Source: CAYYMH01 sp964472785
GTDB taxonomy: Bacteria > Zhuqueibacterota > Zhuqueibacteria > Thermofontimicrobiales > Thermofontimicrobiaceae
Direction of reading: 5' to 3'
DNA length: 17,737 nt
NCBI GenBank assembly: GCA_964472785.1
Contig: CAYYMH010000071.1
Span: 1 to 17,737, forward strand
Both the position numbers and the translations under genes were made by a program. Of the stretch, positions 1-7,979 are shown in pieces; position 1 is the stretch's first letter; every line of letters starts with the position of its first letter. The notes under the pieces are model-generated. The model did not search any database. It was not told the DNA's origin and saw only the letters and a list, made by a program, of their open reading frames with translations.

Positions 1-33
1 AATAATTTTTTACCCTTTGTCAAATTAACTAGG

Positions 34-47
34 AGGACATTTGTCCT
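34..47 (-). terminator. short hairpin at the end of the secreted-protein gene
   Basis: A perfect inverted repeat, AGGACA-TT-TGTCCT, overlaps the last base of the TAA stop of the minus-strand gene above it. Read on the minus strand, the downstream sequence is only moderately T-rich and has no clean T-tract, so a classical intrinsic terminator is not established. It could equally be a 3'-end stabilising hairpin or chance. The remaining bases 1-33 show no gene. Confidence 0.3.
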
Positions 48-3000
48 TATTTGATGTAAATCATCTTTTTTGTTTGATTAAATTTAGCGGCGGAAAAATG
101 AACAAAATAGAGTCCGGTACTGACAAAATTTCCAAACTGATCTTTTCCATCCCAGATTATCTCAAAGTATCCGGGTTCCTTTTTCTCGTCAACCAGTGTT
201 CTAACTATTTGTCCCCGTGAGTTATAAATACTCAGATTGATTTCTGAAATTTTTGGGGTCTGATATTGAATGACTGTTTGTGAGTTAAAAGGATTGGGGA
301 AGCTCTGGGACAAGGAGAACGATTCTGGTTGGTTTGTTAAATCTTTTTCGGGAATAAGGGTTGTGCTGGATTCTATTCTCTGATCATTAACTATCAGACG
401 AGTCATTTTTAAATCTGGCGGCGACTTGAAATCCCGGTAGGTAAAAATAACTGTCAATATTTCACCAGCTTCATCGATCCCTTCAGCGCCAGCTAAAGCG
501 ATGTGGATTTTTCCCTGTTCAGCAGGATTTGCAACCATAAAAAATTTAGTGCTCAACTGACATTTCTGCGTTGTCTCATAATTGAGTATATCCGGATCAT
601 ATTCAATGGTCGCCAGTAAAGACGTTACGCTTTGACTTCCCTGCTGTAAAATCAACGGGAAGCACACCGTATCCTGATTTTCAAAGATCGGTTTTCCGAT
701 AACTAAATCCAAATCGTTTTCAATCAACCTATCAATTCCCGGCAAATTTTCCGGTTCATCCGATATTGACTCACCCCAGTCCAAATTTACATCGCCTAAT
801 AAATACCCTGAAAAATCGATCACAGTATCTGTTGTTAAGTCAAAAGTTGTGTCTGGAGGAATAAAAGACCATTCACCGGTGTGAGCTGTACTTGTTGTGA
901 AAAAAGCTAAAAACCGTAAAATAGCAATAGCATCGGCACCAGAGATCACTCCATCACTATTCACATCAGCTGCAACGCATTGAAATTCTGCTAAATCAGC
1001 TAAAAATGCAAGATGATGTAACAATAAGACAACATCAGAACCTGATATTGCGTGTCTAAAATCTCCAGATTTTTGAACAAACAACGTACAAAGATCAGAC
1101 GGGATTAAATCCAAGTGATAAAAACCGGTATCATTTGTTGTAGAGATATAACTATGATTAAAGAAGATTTCGGCATTGGGAACCCCCCGGGATGATTCAT
1201 TATAACTTACTTTACCCGATAATTGTAAATGGTTTGATACAAATATGCAACCATCTTTAAATTCTATTTCTCGCTTATGAATCTGATATTCAAAACTGGT
1301 CGTCAGAAATACCCTTGTATGTTTTGAATCAAATGCGATAATAGAACTATCTCCCCCTGTTCCCTTTACTTTAAAATTTAATGTTAAAACCCTCAAATCA
1401 TTGCCGATTAGTACATTAGATTCCAAATTATTGATTTGAATAAGTACATTTTTATTCGCTGCAGTATTCGTTAGTTCAAAAATTAATGATGTATCTAGAT
1501 CGGAAATATAAAATCCGACAGCGTCAAATCCGATTTGAGCGTCCAAGTATTCAACAACGTTGGAATCAAATTCAACAACAAACTGTCCAGAGCAAATTGC
1601 TGAATCAGACGACATTGTTATTGGCACAATAATGTTTTGATTATGATAAGAAAACGTATCTGGAATACTCAGACTGACTATATCTGGTGCATCCGCTGGC
1701 TCATCATCATATAAACCGATATTATTAATTATTGCAGAATCCCAATTAGCGGTAAATAACCACCAGTTAGTCAAAAAATGATCACCTTGTCGAATCAAGT
1801 TTCCATAGCCGGGCATATTTTGCATCCAGTATAATTCCCATTGCGCTTCAATTTTTCCATTGTAGTTCGTTACATCAATTGGATAAGAAAAATTTAAATT
1901 TGCCCATGTGTCAACATTGACAAGCATTGTTTCTCCGGATCGCTCCGGTGTCCAATCTTCTATGTCACTCTCCACCAAAGTTGGGTTATCATAATCATAG
2001 TTTTCTAAAGTATTTGGTGGCATATGCGTCCATCCACAACGTCTGGTAATAAAATTCCCATAATCATCCTGTCCCACAAATTTTTTCCAAAAAAGATTTG
2101 AATTACCATCTTGTAGTATATTTGCATAACCCAGCATTCGTTCTAATTGATGACCATAAACATGGAGAAAAAGATCTGTTCGCCTCAAATTCCTGTCATA
2201 CACAATATACGTAGCATTAAACACAGGCAGATCATTATTGCTTTGATTACTATTTGAGACATCACCAGTCGTGGGGCTCGACATGTTCGATTCCCAGATT
2301 GCTCTAAACTTCTCAGGTTTATGAATTGTTGGATCAAAAGAAGGAAAAGATGGTGCCAGTTGACCAATCCATACCCAAATTTCTTTGACGTTCAGATCAT
2401 TCACATAATGTTCAATATCAAACCGCTCGAAAATCAAATGGTAATCAGGTAAGAAAATGGGGTGTTCATTAATGTGGTTAATAGGATCTCCCGGTGGAGG
2501 TGGCTCATAAACTGTGATACATTCTACAACTTTATAACCTAAATATGGCGTTGCCGTTTGGTTTTTGTAACCTCTAAATTTGCTCCGTTCTTCAAGCATA
2601 AATTTCATCATTGTATCATGGAAATTTATATTTTCTATCAGGTCTGATAACGTTATTTCATGAAGCGAGTAGAAATCAGGCACATATGAAACATCCAAAT
2701 TAATACCATCCTTTGTCGGTAAAAATCTGATAACAACAACAGGTATTTTGTAAACGCTTCCTTCAGCTGGTGTAGCAAGGAAAGGATCTATAGATTCAAA
2801 AACGGGAGGGCTAAAGCTTGAAATTATCGTCACATATTGTTCTGCAACCAAATTTGCATATTCACCACTGATGACAACAAAACCAGGATTAAAAGTGTTT
2901 ATATTCCCATTTTGATCGACTGTAGCCAGCTGAGTATTAGAAGTTGACCAGTTCACTTCGGAAAGCTGCATCTCAAACCGTTCACCAAAAGCTGAAATGC

Positions 3001-3622
3001 CGAAAATACGATTGTGTTTCCATCGCCAATTTTCGAATAATTCCAATGAGTCCGGTTCAATCACTAATCGTTCGATTTCTGCTTCCACCCATAATTCCAA
3101 TTCAGGAATATGGACATAATTATCCCCAACAGTCCGCTCGATATTAAATTTCCAAATTTTGGCACTTACCGAAGCAGCCAATATTGCCTCATCCCAATTT
3201 CCTGCCACATCGTTTCTTCTTGGGACGACGAGTTGATAACTTCCGGATTGACTGTCTAAATCGGCTTGACTATCAGCAACTTCAACCCACCAATCGTTTT
3301 TATCCCATGTCGGATAGCCCGGTTCTCCAAGTAAGACCCTAATTTTTGAAACGGTCCTCTGGGAAGTAAAATCAACCTGAACAAATGCAGGATTAATGTT
3401 GTTGGTACGCATTAACGAAGTTGTATCACCGTCAAAACAGTTGGTAACATTTCCAATATCGGATTGACTTGCAGACAAGGTCGCTTGACCACTATTGACT
3501 GCATTTAGAATATCAAATTTGAAAAGTTGATTATTATTTTTGGGAAAAACATTTTGAAAAGTAAATGATAAAATTAAAAAGCCCAAAGCAAAGTTAGCTA
3601 TGATATTGTTTTTTTGAAACAT
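47..3622 (-). CDS. large secreted multidomain protein with discoidin, cohesin/dockerin-like modules and C-terminal T9SS-type sorting domain
   Basis: The protein has 1191 residues. The ATG at 3622 is chosen over an upstream GTG at 3670 because AAGGAG precedes it and a signal peptide follows directly (hydrophobic residues about 8-24). Visible modules in order are: a discoidin/F5-8C-like domain (about 41-180, CFDGDTTS near its start); a Big_2-like Ig domain (183-267, with VNWSTSNTQLATVDQNG); a central domain (about 280-640) I cannot name; a cohesin-like beta domain (about 647-800); a carboxypeptidase-regulatory-like domain (about 800-845); a dockerin-like pair with the calcium-loop sequence DVNSDGVISGADA at 886; a second cohesin-like domain (about 970-1090); and a FlgD-like sorting domain from about 1105, with SFPNPFNSQT and ending in a basic KMIYIK. 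The central domain has H487-V-Y-G-H491-Q-L-E494, reminiscent of a metallopeptidase site but unproven. Export through the Sec and type IX systems to the cell surface is inferred. The gene is separated from the housekeeping run by a terminator-like hairpin. Confidence 0.85.
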   Translation of the reverse strand: MFQKNNIIANFALGFLILSFTFQNVFPKNNNQLFKFDILNAVNSGQATLSASQSDIGNVTNCFDGDTTSLMRTNNINPAFVQVDFTSQRTVSKIRVLLGEPGYPTWDKNDWWVEVADSQADLDSQSGSYQLVVPRRNDVAGNWDEAILAASVSAKIWKFNIERTVGDNYVHIPELELWVEAEIERLVIEPDSLELFENWRWKHNRIFGISAFGERFEMQLSEVNWSTSNTQLATVDQNGNINTFNPGFVVISGEYANLVAEQYVTIISSFSPPVFESIDPFLATPAEGSVYKIPVVVIRFLPTKDGINLDVSYVPDFYSLHEITLSDLIENINFHDTMMKFMLEERSKFRGYKNQTATPYLGYKVVECITVYEPPPPGDPINHINEHPIFLPDYHLIFERFDIEHYVNDLNVKEIWVWIGQLAPSFPSFDPTIHKPEKFRAIWESNMSSPTTGDVSNSNQSNNDLPVFNATYIVYDRNLRRTDLFLHVYGHQLERMLGYANILQDGNSNLFWKKFVGQDDYGNFITRRCGWTHMPPNTLENYDYDNPTLVESDIEDWTPERSGETMLVNVDTWANLNFSYPIDVTNYNGKIEAQWELYWMQNMPGYGNLIRQGDHFLTNWWLFTANWDSAIINNIGLYDDEPADAPDIVSLSIPDTFSYHNQNIIVPITMSSDSAICSGQFVVEFDSNVVEYLDAQIGFDAVGFYISDLDTSLIFELTNTAANKNVLIQINNLESNVLIGNDLRVLTLNFKVKGTGGDSSIIAFDSKHTRVFLTTSFEYQIHKREIEFKDGCIFVSNHLQLSGKVSYNESSRGVPNAEIFFNHSYISTTNDTGFYHLDLIPSDLCTLFVQKSGDFRHAISGSDVVLLLHHLAFLADLAEFQCVAADVNSDGVISGADAIAILRFLAFFTTSTAHTGEWSFIPPDTTFDLTTDTVIDFSGYLLGDVNLDWGESISDEPENLPGIDRLIENDLDLVIGKPIFENQDTVCFPLILQQGSQSVTSLLATIEYDPDILNYETTQKCQLSTKFFMVANPAEQGKIHIALAGAEGIDEAGEILTVIFTYRDFKSPPDLKMTRLIVNDQRIESSTTLIPEKDLTNQPESFSLSQSFPNPFNSQTVIQYQTPKISEINLSIYNSRGQIVRTLVDEKKEPGYFEIIWDGKDQFGNFVSTGLYFVHFSAAKFNQTKKMIYIK

Positions 3623-3723
3623 AATTAGCTCTCCTTTTAATTTTTGATCTGCTTTTGTTAAAAAGCACACAAAAGATTTAATAATTCATTGAATAATGAA
3701 TACAGAAATTTAAGTGAGAATAA

Positions 3724-3729
3724 ATTATA
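3724..3729 (-). promoter_or_regulatory. possible -10 box upstream of the secreted-protein gene
   Basis: On the minus strand this is TATAAT, about 100 bases upstream of the ATG at 3622 and just downstream of the terminator-like hairpin at 3755-3804, which is where a promoter for the secreted-protein gene would be expected. No good -35 hexamer is found 16-18 bases upstream (best is TTCTAC), so in such AT-rich DNA it may be chance. Confidence 0.25.
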
Positions 3730-3754
3730 TCTGATCAACAAAATATGTAGAAAA

Positions 3755-3804
3755 ATTGAACTCAAATATTATTGAAAGTTGGTTATCAATTTGTTGAGTT
3801 CAAT
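3755..3804 (-). terminator. long hairpin with T-run, probable terminator after coaX
   Basis: An 11-base perfect inverted repeat, ATTGAACTCAA (3755-3765) with TTGAGTTCAAT (3794-3804), encloses 28 bases. Inside, ATTG and CAAT can extend the stem past a small internal loop. On the minus strand the stem is followed by TTTTTCT, and it lies about 100 bases beyond the coaX stop, before the next minus-strand gene. On the plus strand no T-run follows. This fits a one-directional intrinsic terminator for the housekeeping run, although the stem is AT-rich and a protein-binding operator is an alternative. Confidence 0.5.
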
Positions 3805-3903
3805 CCAAAGAGGACAGCGTTAGTCAATTAATATTAGGATGATTTCTGTAGTAAAAAGTAGTCTTTGAATGTAATAACTTTTCTGGATTAATTACTAAAT
3901 GAC

Positions 3904-4668
3904 TCAGTTGACAAAATCATAAATCATTTTTAATCCAAGCAGTGTCAAATCAGTTTCAATGGTCATTTCACGATCGAGATAAGGCACAATTGTTTTTGCC
4001 AATCCTCCGGTAGCGATAATATTTAACTCCTTTTTGAATTGTTTTTCAATTCGATTTAATAAACCATTGATCAAATCCACCGAGCCAAACATCAATCCGG
4101 ATTGAATATTTGTTTCGGTGTTCGAACCAATAACCGTCGGTGGAAAATTCAGTTCAACTTTCGGTAATTTTGCGGCAAACCGGTGTAAAATATCTGCCGT
4201 CATTTCAATACCCGGCGCGATAATCCCGCCGATAAATTCAAAATTTTCAGTAACGACATCAAACGTGGTCGCCGTTCCAAAATCAAGGATCACCAAAGGA
4301 CCACCATATTTTTCAAAGCCGGCAACACAATTACAGATGCGGTCCGCACCGACCGATTTTGGATTATCGACCTTCAGCTTAAGTTTTAACGTTAAGTCAA
4401 CGTCAACAATTTTAGGGGTAATATGAAGATATTTTTCTAAAATTCTGATAAAAGGCAGAGTTAGATTCGGAACCACTGAGGATATAATTCCTCCTTGAAT
4501 ATCTTTCAACTCTATTTTACCTGTTTCAAGTAAGGCATACAGCAATATCCAGTATTCATCTTCAGTTCGTGCCGCTTTACTTGAAAGTCGCCACGAAATA
4601 ACTAACTTTTCATTTTCAAAAAGTCCGATAACGACATTCGTATTTCCGATGTCGATAGCAATTATCAC
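3904..4668 (-). CDS. coaX: type III pantothenate kinase
   Basis: This protein phosphorylates pantothenate with ATP, the first step of coenzyme A synthesis in the cytoplasm. The 254 residues match the usual CoaX length. The N-terminal nucleotide-binding motif is DIGNTN (6-11), followed by GADR at 107-110 and DFGTATT at 129-135, the typical ASKHA-fold phosphate and substrate-binding motifs of the type III enzymes. There is no resemblance to the P-loop type I enzyme. The start is a GTG at 4668, preceded by AAGGTG; translation begins at once with the family-typical IIAIDIGNTN, so no other start is needed. It lies 14 bases after the birA stop and is the last gene of the minus-strand run, with a terminator-like hairpin about 100 bases beyond. 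The pairing of birA with coaX is common in bacteria and links two cofactor functions. Confidence 0.95.
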   Translation of the reverse strand: MIIAIDIGNTNVVIGLFENEKLVISWRLSSKAARTEDEYWILLYALLETGKIELKDIQGGIISSVVPNLTLPFIRILEKYLHITPKIVDVDLTLKLKLKVDNPKSVGADRICNCVAGFEKYGGPLVILDFGTATTFDVVTENFEFIGGIIAPGIEMTADILHRFAAKLPKVELNFPPTVIGSNTETNIQSGLMFGSVDLINGLLNRIEKQFKKELNIIATGGLAKTIVPYLDREMTIETDLTLLGLKMIYDFVN

Positions 4669-4682
4669 GTTTCACCTTAGTT

Positions 4683-5486
4683 TTATTTGATTAAATCACC
4701 AGCCACAATTTTTTTTCGATCACCAGATTCAGTCTCTAAAATTAAAAAGCCGTTTTCATCAATATCAGCAAAACGACCTTCCAGTTGCTCATTTTCTTGT
4801 TGAACAACGATTGACTTATGATATTTGGGACAACGTACTTTCCAGTTATTAACAATATTTTTAAAACCAGTGAGTTGACTGTCTTCATAATTTTTTTCGA
4901 GTTGTAATAGTACCTCAGCCAAAAATTCTGCTCTGTCCACTCGTTTTTCCAATTCAATTCTCAATGAGGTTGCGATATCTTTCAATTCCGGTGTCCAATC
5001 CTTCTCTTTTTGATTCGCATTGATTCCAATTCCCAGGATAATAAAATCGATCTTGCCGTTTTTAAATTCCGCCTCTGACAAAATACCGCACATCTTTTTA
5101 CCGTTTATTAATACATCGTTGGGCCATTTTAGATTTGGTTTGAGCTGATATAATTTCTCCATTGCTTCAGCCACTGAAACACTTCCCAGGTAAGGAATTA
5201 ATCCGGCTTTCGAAGCGGGCAAACCCGGACGAAGAATAATTGAAAACCAGAGTCCGCGATTAAAAGGTGAATCCCATTGCCGTGAAAGACGCCCGCGTCC
5301 CTGCTGCTGTTTTTCTGCGATGACCAACGTCCCTTCTTTTGCACCTAATTGTGCGCGCCGGTAAGCAAAATCGTTAGTTGTGCTGATGCTCCAAAATGCA
5401 AACAGATCATGCGCCAACCATTTCGTTTTTAAAACAGTTTTGATTCGATCTTCTGACAAAACATTAAAATTGACACCGGATGTCAT
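4683..5486 (-). CDS. birA: biotin--[acetyl-CoA-carboxylase] ligase (no DNA-binding domain)
   Basis: The enzyme activates biotin with ATP to biotinyl-AMP and attaches it to the biotin carrier protein of acetyl-CoA carboxylase and similar enzymes. The catalytic domain is complete: the biotinyl-AMP loop GRGRLSRQW (63-71), KWPND (120-124), KKMCGIL (130-136) and the LGIGIN strand (151-156), followed by a small SH3-like C-terminal domain (from about 220, with GRFADIDENGFLILE). At 267 residues it lacks the N-terminal winged helix of E. coli BirA, so it should be a class I ligase that does not repress biotin genes itself. The ATG is one base after the TAA of xerD, and CGGAGGAT inside the last xerD codons is the likely ribosome site, with a rather long spacing of about 12 bases. 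Translation is probably coupled to xerD. Confidence 0.94.
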   Translation of the reverse strand: MTSGVNFNVLSEDRIKTVLKTKWLAHDLFAFWSISTTNDFAYRRAQLGAKEGTLVIAEKQQQGRGRLSRQWDSPFNRGLWFSIILRPGLPASKAGLIPYLGSVSVAEAMEKLYQLKPNLKWPNDVLINGKKMCGILSEAEFKNGKIDFIILGIGINANQKEKDWTPELKDIATSLRIELEKRVDRAEFLAEVLLQLEKNYEDSQLTGFKNIVNNWKVRCPKYHKSIVVQQENEQLEGRFADIDENGFLILETESGDRKKIVAGDLIK

Positions 5487-5487
5487 T

Positions 5488-6432
5488 TTATCTGTTATCC
5501 TCCGATTTTGTCCCCTTTTGTTTTCCTTTAAAATATTCCTTTTCGCGCGGGTGGAATGTTCGATGGACCTCCTTCAGGTATTCACGATCCAGGTGCGTGT
5601 AAATCTGCGTGGTTGCAATATTCACATGTCCTAACATTTCCTGTACTGCCCGTAAATCAGCACCGGCTTCGATCAAATGCGTTGCAAAAGAGTGCCGAAT
5701 GGTATGGGGTGTCACTGGCTTTGTGATTCCGGCTTTAACTGTATATTTTTTAAATATTTTCCATAAACCCATCCGGGTCAGTTTTTTACCGTGGTGGTTT
5801 AAAAAAACTGTTTCGGCCTGTTGCGATTTTAATAATAGTGAACGACTATCATTAAGATAATATTCGACATATTCGATTGCCCTCTCCCCTATTGGAACAA
5901 GCCGATGTTTCGAGCCTTTGCCAAAGATACGAACAAGACTATCACTAAACAGCAGTGAATTCAACTTCAAATTGATTAACTCAGAAACACGAACTCCGGT
6001 CGCGTAAGCGAATTCAAGCATTGCCCGATCCCTAATTCCAAGAGGCTTTGATAAATCTGGCTGTTCAATTAATTTCTCCATTTCAAATTGATCTAAAACC
6101 ACCGGAAGTTTTTTTGCTAATTTCGGTGAGTCAATATTTTCCGTCGGATCGGTGTCGGTAATATTTTCACCCATGAGAAAACGGTGGAACATTCTCAAAG
6201 CCGATAAATTGCGCGCTGCTGTTAATGATGATAAATTCTGTTGGTTCAGCGCCGTCATATATGCAATGATATCCGCAGGCTGAATTTCACAGGGATCTGT
6301 TTTGCCTCGTTCATCGATTATGAATTCACTGTATTTTCTTAAATCAAAGGCATACGCTTCGATCGTATTGGTAGCCAGATTTCTTTCAATCGTCAAGAAG
6401 TTTATGAAATCATCGATGTTTTTTTCAATCAT
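5488..6432 (-). CDS. xerD: tyrosine recombinase XerD/XerC
   Basis: This is a site-specific recombinase of the Xer type, which resolves chromosome dimers at dif sites with a partner recombinase and FtsK. The 314 residues contain an N-terminal SAM-like core-binding domain (about 1-90) and a catalytic domain with the full active-site set: R148 in TGVRVSEL, K172 in GKGSKHR, H243 and R246 in PHTIRHSFATHL, H269 in LGHV and the nucleophile Y278 in QIYTHL. Length and motifs fit chromosomal Xer proteins rather than phage integrases, and there are no mobile-element signs around it. XerC and XerD cannot be told apart from sequence alone; XerD is the better guess. The ATG at 6432 has no clear Shine-Dalgarno sequence. 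The C-terminal tail past residue 300 is basic and carries the birA ribosome site within its codons. Confidence 0.92.
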   Translation of the reverse strand: MIEKNIDDFINFLTIERNLATNTIEAYAFDLRKYSEFIIDERGKTDPCEIQPADIIAYMTALNQQNLSSLTAARNLSALRMFHRFLMGENITDTDPTENIDSPKLAKKLPVVLDQFEMEKLIEQPDLSKPLGIRDRAMLEFAYATGVRVSELINLKLNSLLFSDSLVRIFGKGSKHRLVPIGERAIEYVEYYLNDSRSLLLKSQQAETVFLNHHGKKLTRMGLWKIFKKYTVKAGITKPVTPHTIRHSFATHLIEAGADLRAVQEMLGHVNIATTQIYTHLDREYLKEVHRTFHPREKEYFKGKQKGTKSEDNR

Positions 6433-6451
6433 ATGAACAATAAATTCTTAT

Positions 6452-6901
6452 CTATTTTTTCAGGGTCCTGGGGCTGATTACGTGATCCGTTAAAGAAAGT
6501 GCGATCCCACTCATCATCACTTCCGGTCCCATATTTGAAAAATCACCGGAGAGTACCTTTTTATCAACATTGGCGTACATTGAGCAACCAATTTCTTTTT
6601 CAACAATGAGTCCGCTTACTTTTTCATCATCTTCGCTGTAGAATGTGACTTCCTCGAGCATTTTACTAATGACGTAACCGGTGCAGAAATGTAGTTGTAG
6701 GTGAGTATTTTCTGTATAAACAGAAATCAAGTTTCCGTGTTTGGCTCCGATTGGAATATTTGGGTAAATCTCTAAAGCCAACTTGCGATTAATCGATTCA
6801 TCTTTTAATGTAAGCCGGTAGTTATTTCCTTTTAACTTCCAGGAGCATTTTAATACCTGAGCAATTTTCTCGATGTCCTGTTCGGTAAATACATCCTTCA
6901 T
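6452..6901 (-). CDS. hypothetical protein, 149 residues
   Basis: I do not recognise this family. The protein is soluble-looking, with no signal peptide or membrane segment. It begins with a short helical part (VFTEQDIEKIAQVLK), then alternating beta-type stretches (LALEIYP, NLISVYTEN, LQLHFCTGYVIS, VTFYSED, VSGLIVEKEIGCSMYANV), and ends with a small hydrophobic part (MSGIALSLTDHVISP). Four cysteines are scattered with no metal-binding spacing. The ATG at 6901 is preceded by AGGA at a suitable distance, and codon use resembles its neighbours, so it is probably a real gene. It sits between csp and xerD, 19 bases ahead of xerD and 91 bases after csp, and is likely cotranscribed with both. Its function is unknown; position alone does not tie it to recombination or cold shock. 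Confidence 0.75.
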   Translation of the reverse strand: MKDVFTEQDIEKIAQVLKCSWKLKGNNYRLTLKDESINRKLALEIYPNIPIGAKHGNLISVYTENTHLQLHFCTGYVISKMLEEVTFYSEDDEKVSGLIVEKEIGCSMYANVDKKVLSGDFSNMGPEVMMSGIALSLTDHVISPRTLKK

Positions 6902-6992
6902 TAATAGTCCTATTTAACCTTTTTAAAATGTGTTGAATAATCCTGAATTTGCAGAAAAAACTTACGGAATTATCAATTGTATTTAAAAATAG

Positions 6993-7199
6993 TTACGTTA
7001 TCTTTTTGACATATATCGCGTTCGGTCCTTTTTCGCCGGCGACAGCTTCAAACTCAACCATCGTCCCGGGTACTAAAGTTTTGAAGCCTTTTTCTTGTAC
7101 AATTTTTGAAAAATGAACAAAAACTTCTTCCCCATTTTCACCCTCGAGATAGCCATAGCCTTTTACTTCATCAAACCACTTCACAACACCACGTTTCAT
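6993..7199 (-). CDS. cold shock domain protein
   Basis: This is a small single-stranded nucleic acid-binding protein of the CspA family, an RNA chaperone. The 68 residues form one cold-shock domain: GVVKWFDEVKGYGYLEG (4-20) with the RNP1-like KGYGYLE, and RNP2 VFVHF (26-30), then VPGTMVEFEAV and GPNAIYVKKI. Both aromatic positions of RNP1 that are usually Phe are Tyr here, a conservative change. I use the ATG at 7199 rather than an upstream TTG at 7229 because the family starts at this point and GGAGG (7211-7215) precedes it, although the spacing of 11 bases is long. A strong promoter lies at 7269-7297, so the gene probably has its own transcript with a leader of about 60 bases. It may not be cold induced; many family members are constitutive. 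Confidence 0.93.
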   Translation of the reverse strand: MKRGVVKWFDEVKGYGYLEGENGEEVFVHFSKIVQEKGFKTLVPGTMVEFEAVAGEKGPNAIYVKKIT

Positions 7200-7210
7200 G
7201 AAACAGGCAT

Positions 7211-7215
7211 CCTCC
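7211..7215 (-). promoter_or_regulatory. ribosome binding site of csp
   Basis: GGAGG on the minus strand, 11 bases before the ATG at 7199. It supports that start over the TTG at 7229, which has no such sequence before it. The spacing is longer than usual, and a four-codon ORF (ATG at 7210, stop at 7196) begins right after it. Confidence 0.6.
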
Positions 7216-7268
7216 AATTCTTTCGTCAATATCTGCTATGTTAACCGACAATAAAAGCTAACAATTCA

Positions 7269-7297
7269 ATATATCAAAAATAAATATTCATGTCAAG
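7269..7297 (-). promoter_or_regulatory. sigma-70 type promoter of csp
   Basis: On the minus strand a perfect -35 box TTGACA (7292-7297) is followed by 17 bases and the -10 box TATATT (7269-7274, five of six consensus positions). The predicted start near 7262 gives a leader of about 60 bases before the csp ATG. It lies in the 123-base gap after the rpe stop, the longest gap in the minus-strand run, so csp and the genes after it can probably be transcribed independently of the upstream genes. Confidence 0.75.
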
Positions 7298-7322
7298 TAA
7301 ATAATTCAGCAAATTTATAAAA

Positions 7323-7979
7323 TCATTTCGCAGCACTTTTCTTTAACAGCTCGATAGCTAATGGAATGTTTTGCTGCTTAAAAATCGCAGTACCAGCAAC
7401 AATCACATTGGCGCCGGCATTAACAACCAGCGGGATCGTATCGACATTAATGCCGCCATCCACTTCGAGAAAAATCTCCGGATTCGTTTTTTCGATTAAT
7501 GCAGCAATTTTTTGTATTTTCTCAACAGAGGAAGGGATAAATTCCTGACCACCAAAACCGGGATTTACTGACATCACTAAAACCAAATCGACATCTTTTA
7601 TAATTTCATCCAGGCTGTGTGCAGGTGTTGACGGGACCAAAGATACGCCGGCTTTTGCGCCGAGCGTTTTAATATGCTGGATCGTGCGATGAAGATGCCA
7701 AGTCGCCTCAACATGAACAGTAATTAAATCCGCGCCTGCTTTCCGGAAAGCCGGGATAATAAAATCCGGCTCTTCAACCATCAAGTGTACATCAAGAAAC
7801 AAGCCTGTCATTTCTTTGACAGCCTTAACAATATTCGGCCCAAAGGTCAAATTTGGCACAAAATGTCCATCCATAATGTCGACGTGTAACCAATCGATTC
7901 CCGCGTTTTTAACAATCTGAAGCTGGGATTTCAGTTGACTAATATCAGCAGCTAAAATGGATGGCGCTATTTTTATCAT
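7323..7979 (-). CDS. rpe: ribulose-phosphate 3-epimerase
   Basis: The enzyme interconverts ribulose 5-phosphate and xylulose 5-phosphate in the pentose phosphate or Calvin pathways. The 218 residues are a normal-length TIM barrel with the family motifs: APSILAAD (5-12), H32 and D34 in LHVDIMDGHFVPN, H65 in VHLMVEEP, VMSVNPGFGGQ (135-145) and D174 in EVDGGIN. H32, D34, H65 and D174 are the metal ligands and acid/base residues known in the family, and all are present. The ATG overlaps the TGA of the PASTA gene as ATGA, so translation is probably coupled. Position after def-fmt-rsmB-PASTA is a gene order found in many bacteria. Confidence 0.97.
   Translation of the reverse strand: MIKIAPSILAADISQLKSQLQIVKNAGIDWLHVDIMDGHFVPNLTFGPNIVKAVKEMTGLFLDVHLMVEEPDFIIPAFRKAGADLITVHVEATWHLHRTIQHIKTLGAKAGVSLVPSTPAHSLDEIIKDVDLVLVMSVNPGFGGQEFIPSSVEKIQKIAALIEKTNPEIFLEVDGGINVDTIPLVVNAGANVIVAGTAIFKQQNIPLAIELLKKSAAK

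Noticed and set aside
3684..3701. Seven-base inverted repeat ATTCATT-GAAT-AATGAAT upstream of the secreted-protein gene
   Set aside because: Very AT-rich, no T-run on the minus strand and no clear relation to the weak promoter; such repeats are expected by chance here.
5488..6432. Tyrosine recombinase as a phage or transposon integrase
   Set aside because: Size, motifs and a housekeeping neighbourhood fit a chromosomal Xer protein; no att repeats, tRNA gene or cargo genes are present.
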